A DNA stretch of 40,436 nt from Pseudomonas azerbaijanoccidentalis (GTDB lineage Bacteria; Pseudomonadota; Gammaproteobacteria; Pseudomonadales; Pseudomonadaceae). A program made the position numbers and the translations under genes. Every line of letters begins with the position of its first letter. The stretch's first letter is position 1. The notes under the pieces were generated by a model. That model did not search any database and had not been told where the DNA came from. It was given only the letters and a program-made list of their open reading frames with translations. The stretch spans positions 1 to 40,436 of the forward strand of contig NZ_JAHSTU010000015.1 of assembly GCF_019145495.1 (NCBI RefSeq), written 5' to 3'. Shown piece after piece: positions 34,317-40,436 of the stretch.

Positions 34317-34376
34317 TGCGTGTCAGACAAATCTGAAAAAACCTGAACAGGCTGTTTGCTTCGGAACCGGAATCGC

Positions 34377-37361
34377 ATGCCATACTCCAAGGCACTCCGA
34401 TTCAGACAGATGAAGCCACGCATGTACAAAGGATTGATTCGCGCCATCGGCGCCTTGTTGACTGCTCTGGCCCTCTACAGCTTGCTGGGCTTTCTGATTT
34501 TGCCGGGCATTGCCTTGCGCATCGCCAACCAGCAATTGGCCAACTACGCCACGACGCCTGCCACGCTCCAGCGCATCGAACTCAACCCGTTCAGCCTCGA
34601 AGTGACCCTTTGGGGCCTGAACGTTGGCGAGCCTGGCAAGGAACAGATCGGCTTCGAGCGCCTGTACGCCAACCTGCAACTCGACAGCCTCTGGACTAAA
34701 GCGCTGCATCTGTCGGATATCGAACTCGACAAATCCAAGACCGAAATCCTGTTCAGCAAGGACGGCAAACTCAACCTGCTCGGGCTGTTCAAAGTACCGG
34801 CCAGCGAACCGACGCCCGCCGACCCCGACGCCAAACCGTTTCCGCTGCGCATCGATCGCATCAAGCTGGCCGGCGGTGCCGTGCACTTCGAAGATGCCCG
34901 GCCCAGCGAGCCGATCGAGTTTCTCTACGACACACTCGATTTCGAGCTGAAGAACCTGAGCACCCTGCCCGAAGACAGCGCCGACATGACCCTCGTGGCC
35001 GTCGGCCCCAACGGCGGGCAGATCGACTGGACGGGTAACTTCAGCCTGATCCCGATTGCCTCCGAAGGTAAGCTGAAAATCACCGACGGCAAGATGAAAG
35101 CCTTCTGGCCCTACGTGCGCGACGCAGTCCCTCTGGACCTCGAAAGCGGTGTCATGAGCATCAGCACCGACTACAAACTCAACCTGTCCAAGGAAACCGA
35201 GCTGCTGCTGAGCAACGTCTCGGCCACCATCGCCCCCTTTGCCATCAAGGCACCGGACGGTCGGCCGCTGGTGAAGCTTGAGCGCCTGGACGTCAGCGAA
35301 ACCACCGTCGACCTGGCCAAGCAGCAAGTGGTGGTCGGCAAGATCCGCAGCCACAAACTGGAAACCTGGGCCGCGCTGGAAGCCGATGGCCAACTCGACT
35401 GGCAGAAACTGTTCGCCAGCCAGCCCTCCAAACCGGCCGCCAAAGCCAACGCTGAACCGGCCACCACGCCCGCTGCGGCCGATTCGCCTAAGGCAGAGCC
35501 GGTTCCGAGCAAGCCTTGGCAGGTCCTGCTCAACGATGTTCAGCTCCGCGATTACCAAGTGCACCTGGCAGACCGAAAAGCTCAGCCCGCCGTGGCATTG
35601 GAATTGGGACCACTGAATCTCGATCTGCAAAAGTTCGACAGCCTCAATGGCTCACCTTTCCTGCTCAAGCTCGACACCGGCGTCGGTAAGCAAGGCAAGC
35701 TGATGGCCGATGGCGAAGTCAATCTGGCGCCGATCAGCGCCAAGCTGAAGGTGCAGACCAAGGACATCGACCTGCGCGTCGCTCAGTCCTACATCAGCCC
35801 GTTCATTCGCCTTGAGCTGCGCAGCGGCATGCTCGGCAGCGATCTGGCCGTCAACCTGAAAAGCACCGAGCCGCTGGCATTCAACGTCACCGGTCGCGCC
35901 CAGGTCGATCAACTGCACACTCTCGACACCCTGAAAACCCGCGACTTCCTCAAGTGGCAACAATTGGTGGTCGAAGGCCTGAACTATCAGCACGGCGACA
36001 GCCTGTCGATCGACAAGGTCAACCTGTTGCAACCCTACGTGCGCTTCATGATTAACGATGACCGCACCACCAACGTCGATGACTTGTTGATCCCGCAACC
36101 AGCCGACACCGGCGCCAAACCTGCCGCTGCCAAACCCGCCGCCAGCAAAGAAAAACCGTTGGGCATTCACATCGGCGGCATAGCCATCAATGACGGTTCG
36201 GCCAACTTCGCCGACTTCAGCCTGACGCCGAACTTCGCCACCGCCATCCAGCAGCTCAACGGGCAGATCGGCACCATCGACAGCCGTCAGGCCAAACCGG
36301 CCAGCGTCGACGTAAAAGGCAAGGTCGACCGCTATGCACCGGTGACCATCAAAGGTGCGGTCAACCCGTTCGATCCGATGTCCAGCCTCGACATCGCCAC
36401 CAGTTTCAAACGCGTGGAACTGACCACGTTGACGCCTTACTCCGGTAAATTCGCCGGGTATCGCATCCGCAAGGGCCGGCTGAACCTCGACCTGCATTAC
36501 CAGATCACCAAGGGCCAGCTCAAAGCCGAAAACAAAGTGGTGGTCGAGCAATTGCAACTGGGTGAGAAAGTCGACAGCCCCGACGCTGTGAGCCTGCCGC
36601 TGAAACTGGCGATTGCCCTGCTCAAGGACGTCGACGGCAAGATTTCCATCGAGCTGCCGGTTACCGGCGACCTCAACAATCCACAGTTCAGCGTCATGCC
36701 GATTGTCTGGCAGACCCTGCGCAACCTGATCGTCAAAGCGGCCGCCGCGCCGTTCAAACTGATTGGTGGTCTGGTTTCGGGCGGTGGTTCGGAAGATCTT
36801 GGCAGCGTGTCGTTCGCACCGGGCTCAAGCGATTTGAGCAAGGATGCCGAAGGCGCCCTCGACAAACTGTCGAAAGCGCTCAAGGAACGTCCGGCCCTGC
36901 GCCTGGAGATCGAGGGCACCGCCGCGAAAAGCAGCGACGGCCCGCTGATCGCCGAGCAGCGTCTGGAGCGCGAATACCAGTACAACTACTACAAAATGCT
37001 CCAGCGCCGAGGCGACAAGGTGCCGGCCAAGGCTGCTTTGCTCGATGTCCCCGACGGCGAGAAAGGTCCATTGCTGGAAGGGATTTACCGCACACGCCTG
37101 AAAACCCAGCCGCCTGCTGAGTGGAAAGACCTGGGCAAAGAAGAACGCACCGCAAAAATGCGTGCCGATGTGATCCAGTTCTGGAGTTCCAGCGAAGTCC
37201 TGTTGCGTGAATTGGGTCAGGATCGTGCCAGCACCATCAAGGACTATCTAGTCGACAAGGGCCAGCTGGCCGATGATCGCGTTTACTTCATCGATGCGCA
37301 GTTGGGTGAAGCGGAAAAAGACGGCAAGGTCGTCACGCCGATGCATCTGGACGCCGAGTGA
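34377..37361 (+). CDS. DUF748 domain-containing AsmA-like envelope protein
   Basis: About 994 residues. One N-terminal membrane anchor (about 22-44, IGALLTALALYSLLGFLILPG), then a long periplasmic beta-rich region of AsmA/DUF748 type, broken by Ala/Lys/Pro linkers (near 360-385 and 575-595). Near residues 804-850 it shows an OmpA-like pattern (VSFAPGSSDLSKDAEGALDKL, then ALRLEIEGTA). AsmA-like proteins are thought to form lipid-carrying grooves between membranes; that role here is inference. The start is uncertain: ATG 34377 has GGA upstream, ATG 34410 and 34422 are alternatives. Its stop overlaps the DUF2845 GTG start by four bases. Confidence 0.85.
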   Translation: MPYSKALRFRQMKPRMYKGLIRAIGALLTALALYSLLGFLILPGIALRIANQQLANYATTPATLQRIELNPFSLEVTLWGLNVGEPGKEQIGFERLYANLQLDSLWTKALHLSDIELDKSKTEILFSKDGKLNLLGLFKVPASEPTPADPDAKPFPLRIDRIKLAGGAVHFEDARPSEPIEFLYDTLDFELKNLSTLPEDSADMTLVAVGPNGGQIDWTGNFSLIPIASEGKLKITDGKMKAFWPYVRDAVPLDLESGVMSISTDYKLNLSKETELLLSNVSATIAPFAIKAPDGRPLVKLERLDVSETTVDLAKQQVVVGKIRSHKLETWAALEADGQLDWQKLFASQPSKPAAKANAEPATTPAAADSPKAEPVPSKPWQVLLNDVQLRDYQVHLADRKAQPAVALELGPLNLDLQKFDSLNGSPFLLKLDTGVGKQGKLMADGEVNLAPISAKLKVQTKDIDLRVAQSYISPFIRLELRSGMLGSDLAVNLKSTEPLAFNVTGRAQVDQLHTLDTLKTRDFLKWQQLVVEGLNYQHGDSLSIDKVNLLQPYVRFMINDDRTTNVDDLLIPQPADTGAKPAAAKPAASKEKPLGIHIGGIAINDGSANFADFSLTPNFATAIQQLNGQIGTIDSRQAKPASVDVKGKVDRYAPVTIKGAVNPFDPMSSLDIATSFKRVELTTLTPYSGKFAGYRIRKGRLNLDLHYQITKGQLKAENKVVVEQLQLGEKVDSPDAVSLPLKLAIALLKDVDGKISIELPVTGDLNNPQFSVMPIVWQTLRNLIVKAAAAPFKLIGGLVSGGGSEDLGSVSFAPGSSDLSKDAEGALDKLSKALKERPALRLEIEGTAAKSSDGPLIAEQRLEREYQYNYYKMLQRRGDKVPAKAALLDVPDGEKGPLLEGIYRTRLKTQPPAEWKDLGKEERTAKMRADVIQFWSSSEVLLRELGQDRASTIKDYLVDKGQLADDRVYFIDAQLGEAEKDGKVVTPMHLDAE

Positions 37362-37657
37362 TAGGTCATCGACGGCTGCTGGCACTGGCTCTGGCAACAG
37401 CTGCGAGCCAGGCCTCGGCAGCGGACACCTTGCGTTGTGGCAGTCAATTGATCAGCGTTGGCGACCGGTCGAGTGAAGTACTGCAAAAATGCGGCGAACC
37501 GGTCAGCCGCGATCCGCTGGGTTACAAACGCAGCGCCAATCGACGGGAAGAGTTCCAGGTCGAGGAATGGACTTACGGGCCGAAGAGCGGGATGTATCAG
37601 TACCTGCGCTTTGAAGGGAACCGCTTGGTGCAGATCACCAGCAAGCGCGGTAATTAA
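37358..37657 (+). CDS. DUF2845 domain-containing secreted protein
   Basis: 99 residues with a signal peptide (MIGHRRLLALALATAASQASA) and the DUF2845 pattern ADTLRCGSQLISVGDRSSEVLQKCGEP followed by VEEWTYGPKSGMYQYLRFEGNRLVQI. The two Cys (CGS, CGE) probably form a disulfide. The fold resembles SmpA/BamE-like small periplasmic domains, but function is unknown. It starts with GTG in a GTGA overlap with the stop of the DUF748 gene, so the two are translationally coupled and probably act in the same envelope process. Confidence 0.88.
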   Translation: MIGHRRLLALALATAASQASAADTLRCGSQLISVGDRSSEVLQKCGEPVSRDPLGYKRSANRREEFQVEEWTYGPKSGMYQYLRFEGNRLVQITSKRGN

Positions 37658-37661
37658 AACT

Positions 37662-37738
37662 CAAAAGATCGCAGCCTTCGGCAGCGCCTACAGGTTTACT
37701 CATTCCATGTAGGAGCTGCCGAAGGCTGCGATCTTTTG
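37662..37738. repeat. Inverted REP pair after the DUF2845 gene
   Basis: CAAAAGATCGCAGCCTTCGG at the left and CCGAAGGCTGCGATCTTTTG at the right are exact inverted copies. The arms face the opposite way to 30165-30240, with the GTAGGAGC ends inside. Confidence 0.92.
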
Positions 37739-37751
37739 CTTTGCAAATAGA

Positions 37752-37781
37752 ACAGGCCCCGACACGAATGCCGGGGCCTGT
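37752..37781 (-). terminator. Terminator hairpin downstream of the BON gene
   Basis: ACAGGCCCCG and CGGGGCCTGT pair perfectly around a ten-base loop, followed on the minus strand by TCTATTT. Two more hairpins lie between it and the BON stop: GCGATAGACG/CGTCTATCGC (37824-37855) and CTTCTC/GAGAAG (37858-37880). Confidence 0.7.
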
Positions 37782-37887
37782 AATGGCCACATCCTTGTGG
37801 CCGTTCGCATGAACACTCAAGAGGCGATAGACGTATGGCTCGGCCCGTCTATCGCATCTTCTCCCGGTCCAGGCGAGAAGCCTTGCC

Positions 37888-38244
37888 TTACTCGGCTTTC
37901 AGGCCGTCAGCGGAGACCGCTTTGACGCCTTTGATTTTCTTGGCGATCGCCACGGCGGTGGTTTTCTGAGCGTCGGTTACCGCAACGGTGGACGACAGGG
38001 ATACAACGCCTTTGTTGGTTTCAACTTTGATATCGGTACCTGGGATACCTTTTTCGGTGACCAGGTCGGCTTTGACTTTGGTAGTGATCCAGGTATCGGA
38101 AGTAGCTTCTTTCGCTTCAGTTACTTCACCGGCGGCCAGCACCATTGGCGACTGGGTAGCCTGGGTGGTCTGGGCGAATGCGGCGTTGGCCATGGTCAGG
38201 GTCAGCGCGGTAGCAGCAGCGGCAGTGATAGCGAACTTCTTCAT
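37888..38244 (-). CDS. BON domain-containing periplasmic protein
   Basis: 118 residues: signal peptide (MKKFAITAAAATALTLTMANAAFA, cleavage about 24/25) and a single BON domain (about residues 48-118, SDTWITTKVKADLVTEKGI, IKVETNKGVVSLSSTVA, AIAKKIKGVKAV). BON domains of OsmY type bind phospholipid or support the envelope under stress. AGGAG precedes the ATG. The gene has a sigma-54 promoter with an inverted repeat upstream, which suggests control by a nitrogen, carbon or stress responsive activator and not only osmotic stress. Monocistronic, with its own terminator. Confidence 0.93.
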   Translation of the reverse strand: MKKFAITAAAATALTLTMANAAFAQTTQATQSPMVLAAGEVTEAKEATSDTWITTKVKADLVTEKGIPGTDIKVETNKGVVSLSSTVAVTDAQKTTAVAIAKKIKGVKAVSADGLKAE

Positions 38245-38307
38245 ACGAGTAACTCCTGTTTTTCTGGAAAGTCTGCTGGGTTCTTGTCAGCAGGGTTACC
38301 AGAGATA

Positions 38308-38325
38308 TTGCGAACGCTGTGCCAA
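38308..38325 (-). promoter_or_regulatory. Sigma-54 promoter of the BON gene
   Basis: The minus strand reads TTGGCACAGCGTTCGCAA: GG at minus 24 and GC at minus 12 with exactly 12 bases offset, one mismatch to TGGCAC-N5-TTGCA. The predicted start is near 38298, leaving a 54-base leader. Confidence 0.75.
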
Positions 38326-38373
38326 CTTTGAGACAGGTAATTATTCGTTATAAATCAACCACTTAATAAATCG

Positions 38374-38401
38374 TGCATTTTCCGGATTCGTGCAAAATGC
38401 A
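38374..38401 (-). promoter_or_regulatory. Candidate enhancer (UAS) for the BON sigma-54 promoter
   Basis: TGCATTTT and AAAATGCA form a perfect eight-base inverted repeat with a 12-base spacer, centred about 90 bases upstream of the predicted start, where sigma-54 activators bind. The activator is unknown; the sequence differs from the CbrB site. Confidence 0.5.
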
Positions 38402-38637
38402 TGAGTTGAACTTTATCTACATGCAAGTTGCGGGTTTTTACGCAGGCCTAAGGCCATGAATTGTTGAGACTTTTCATTTGCTTACTTGGGAATAGGGCAA
38501 AAACTGTATTTCGTTGAAAGAAAAAAGATACAAGCAGTCCGTGGCGATCCTGATTGATCGCAACGGCGCCGACCTAACATACCCGCACATCCTGAGCGCC
38601 AGCGCGGCTGGTGTCATCCCCACACAAACAGGAGGGC
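38402..38637. other. Intergenic region between the BON promoter and tla3
   Basis: No believable gene. AT-rich up to about 38535. A weak hairpin, GCGATC-CTGATT-GATCGC (38543-38560), is followed on the minus strand by a TCTTTTTTC stretch about 15 bases on and may end the tla3 transcript. A plus-strand AGGAGGGCTCATG precedes only a seven-codon ORF. Confidence 0.4.
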
Positions 38638-40197
38638 TCATGGTCTGGGTGCGCCGCCGTTAGGGGATCCGAACTTGAACGGGTCGGCACCACGGTTCGA
38701 GCGGTTCTTCTCTTTGCGCGCCGCGTCCGGCGGGCGGATCATTTGTACCGTCAGGCTGCCATCTGCACCGGCGTAAACCACCGCACTGGTTCCACCGTCC
38801 AGGTAGCTGGCGATGGTTGCCAGGTTGATTTGCACCAGAGCCCCACTTACCCCGGTATTGCCCAGGCGCCGCCCGATGTTGTATCCCTCGTCGACATTTC
38901 CCAGTTCAAGGCCGTGGCCGTCGGTATTCAGGCCGTGCAAGGCAAGGGTCAGGGCGATTTCAGCTTCTTGATTGTCGGTGGTGTCGTAGAACACTCGGAC
39001 CGGTTGCTGCCCTTCGGGCAAGGTAGCCAGCGCCTGCAACCAGCCGGCTTGCAGCGCCTTGGCCTGCAACGCCGGTTTGAGCCGTTTGCCGTTTTCATCC
39101 TGCATCGAGACCTTGATCGGGCGATGCAAATACCCCAGCACTGGCGCGGCGTCGAACTCTTTGACCTGATGCTGGGCCCAGCGGATGGGTAGCCATGGGG
39201 AAGGTTCGAACTCCCCGGGGCCGCGGTTGCTGATGGTTTGCCAGAGGGTGGGGAGTTGGGATTGCCAGTAGGCGGTGGGCATGGTGCTCGGGGGGATTGA
39301 GAGTTTGGCTCCCTTGGCGCGCTCTTGAGCTTCATACCATTTCAAAAATGCTTTATCACGATCCCAATAAAAGGCCCAAAGTTTGCCCAGATCGGTGTCT
39401 TTGTTCTGGTTATTTTCACGTTCATGAGTGGCATAACGGCGGATGTACCGATCCACTCGATCCGAACGGGTGACCAGCAGCCCGGTCATGCTTTCGTACA
39501 CCGTGGGGACTACCTGCACGCTTTGCAACCCGGGCGTACCGGGCTTGCGATAGACATCTCGTGTCACATCACCGTCCTCGCTCGCGATCAAGGCTTGGGG
39601 CACTTGAGGATTGTCATCAAAAAACTGAAACAGTCGCTCAATCATGCCTTGCGCGTGCGTGGTGCTTTCATCGTCCTGCCAGAGAAACTGGGTAACTCCC
39701 AGAGTTGCCTTATTACGACCTGAGTTAATCAGGCCGGCGGCTCGGTAGCCCTTCTCGTATGGGTCTGGAGGGCCTAGTGCAAACACTGGAATCGGCCAAT
39801 ATGCTACTGATTCGCCTGCCGAATGTTTGAAGGCAACGCGGATTTTGATATCTCTGGAGTTTTGTCTGGATCTTAGTGACGCCTTATAGTCCTTGGGATC
39901 TCGTGAATAAATCGAAGCAAAGTTATCGTTTTTTTTCTTGATGAATTGCCAGATCTCAGATTGATGGTCCTTATGAATCCCAAGCCCAACGCCTCGTATT
40001 TCCAACGAGTAAGTGCGTAGTTGTGTAGCTTTCTGCTCGGCGATTTGCGCCATGACATTGGCTTTGTAAGCCGCGAGCCCCGCCTTTTCACTGGCCACGG
40101 CTTTGCCCCACCAGTGAACGCTGAAGATCAGCAATATCGGGCCGACAATAGCGGCGATACCCCAGCGCAGTACCGGATGGATATCACGAAGCTCCAC
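38638..40197 (-). CDS. tla3: Type VI lipase adaptor Tla3-like protein (DUF2875)
   Basis: 519 residues with one N-terminal membrane segment (about 10-28, LRWGIAAIVGPILLIFSVHW), then a large domain resembling DUF2875/Tla3: YWPIPVFALGPPDPYEKGYRAAG, DDNPQVPQALIASEDGD, YESMTGLLVTRSDRVDRYIRRY, and a C-terminal region ending in a Gly/Pro/Asn-rich tail. In P. aeruginosa Tla3 helps load the lipase effector Tle3 onto VgrG2b of the H2 type VI secretion system. The GTG start lies one base after the PAAR stop, so it depends on translational coupling. The middle of the gene (39300-40050) looks more AT-rich than its neighbours. Confidence 0.8.
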   Translation of the reverse strand: MELRDIHPVLRWGIAAIVGPILLIFSVHWWGKAVASEKAGLAAYKANVMAQIAEQKATQLRTYSLEIRGVGLGIHKDHQSEIWQFIKKKNDNFASIYSRDPKDYKASLRSRQNSRDIKIRVAFKHSAGESVAYWPIPVFALGPPDPYEKGYRAAGLINSGRNKATLGVTQFLWQDDESTTHAQGMIERLFQFFDDNPQVPQALIASEDGDVTRDVYRKPGTPGLQSVQVVPTVYESMTGLLVTRSDRVDRYIRRYATHERENNQNKDTDLGKLWAFYWDRDKAFLKWYEAQERAKGAKLSIPPSTMPTAYWQSQLPTLWQTISNRGPGEFEPSPWLPIRWAQHQVKEFDAAPVLGYLHRPIKVSMQDENGKRLKPALQAKALQAGWLQALATLPEGQQPVRVFYDTTDNQEAEIALTLALHGLNTDGHGLELGNVDEGYNIGRRLGNTGVSGALVQINLATIASYLDGGTSAVVYAGADGSLTVQMIRPPDAARKEKNRSNRGADPFKFGSPNGGAPRP

Positions 40198-40198
40198 G

Positions 40199-40436
40199 TC
40201 AGATAATCCGTACGTTCAAAGCAGTGCTCGCCACGCCATGACAACCACAGGCCAGGAGATGGCCCTCCAACACAACCGGAATGCCATTCATACGCCGGCG
40301 CGGGTGCCCTTCGACGAAGGCATACTCGCCCAGATGCAACGGGCAGTAAGCCTTGTCGCCCAACACCGCCGGGGTTTTTCCATTGAGGGTATGCGTGCCT
40401 TCGAGCTGGCAGGAAACCACGCTGCCGCTGCTGCTG
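40199..40436 (-). CDS. PAAR domain-containing protein, N-terminus beyond the window
   Basis: At least 78 codons are open to the window edge, reading ...SSSGSVVSCQLEGTHTLNG to the stop at 40199. The pattern LGDKAYCPLHLGEYAFVEG, RRMNGIPVVLEGHLLACGCHG fits a PAAR spike-tip protein, with Cys and His positioned for a zinc site. PAAR proteins cap the VgrG spike of type VI secretion and carry effectors. An internal GTG at 40420 has no convincing ribosome-binding site and the frame runs on, so I treat the gene as truncated by the window. It is directly followed by tla3. Confidence 0.8.
   Translation of the reverse strand, partial: SSSGSVVSCQLEGTHTLNGKTPAVLGDKAYCPLHLGEYAFVEGHPRRRMNGIPVVLEGHLLACGCHGVASTALNVRII

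Noticed and set aside
38640..38663. Plus-strand AGGAGGGCTCATG start
   Set aside because: Good ribosome-binding-site look, but the frame ends after seven codons (MVWVRRR) and lies over the tla3 stop.

Overview
This window is chromosomal DNA from a Pseudomonas, most likely of the P. fluorescens group. The evidence is gene content and order, GC-rich codon use, a PrrF sRNA, a CbrAB-CrcZ locus, and inverted REP pairs with cores such as GGAGCGGGCTTGCTCGCGAA. As I recall the P. aeruginosa PAO1 map, the order follows roughly PA4691 to PA4739, with local losses and insertions. Gene names come from motifs and remembered families; no search was run.

Layout. 1-6009 (minus strand): pssA-msrP-msrQ (phospholipid synthesis and periplasmic methionine sulfoxide repair) and ilvI-ilvH-ilvC (branched-chain amino acids), which ends at a strong terminator. 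6010-6409 is a long ilv leader and divergent promoter region. 6410-12907: a small DUF4124 secreted protein; mrcB-lpoP-yqcC (PBP1b, its probable lipoprotein activator, and YqcC); a phosphotransferase/P-loop fusion protein; a pentapeptide-repeat protein; a TfoX C-terminal-domain protein. 12908-14545 is a small iron island: a Fur-boxed PrrF sRNA gene, a lone heme-binding protein gene (hmuT) converging on it, and a Rieske-type ferredoxin gene. 14542-18178: sfsA and an aminotransferase (minus), then dksA, a terminator and gluQRS (plus).

18256-23400 is the carbon catabolite control locus. A 58-codon cbrX-like ORF overlaps cbrA (transporter-fused sensor kinase). It is followed by cbrB (NtrC-type activator), a terminator, CbrB-type GTAACA/TGTTAC sites, a sigma-54 promoter and the CrcZ sRNA with six A-rich Hfq/Crc decoy motifs. 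The signal runs CbrA to CbrB to sigma-54 to CrcZ to sequestration of Hfq/Crc. 23701-28178 holds pcnB-folK and panB-panC-panD (polyadenylation, folate, pantothenate). 28403-34316 holds pgi, acs, an MpaB-family oxygenase and an RlmI-like methyltransferase. 34377-37657 holds a giant AsmA-like DUF748 protein and a translationally coupled DUF2845 protein.

37888-40436 (minus): a secreted BON-domain protein with a convincing sigma-54 promoter and an upstream inverted repeat, then the start of an accessory type VI secretion module (tla3-like adaptor and a PAAR protein cut by the window edge). The rest of that module, presumably VgrG, lipase effector and immunity genes, would lie to the right. Most of the window is conserved core genome. 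The points most worth following are regulatory: the BON sigma-54 promoter, GTAACA repeats upstream of panB, a hairpin that can cover the msrP ribosome-binding site, the orphan hmuT facing prrF, and the Tla3/PAAR module.
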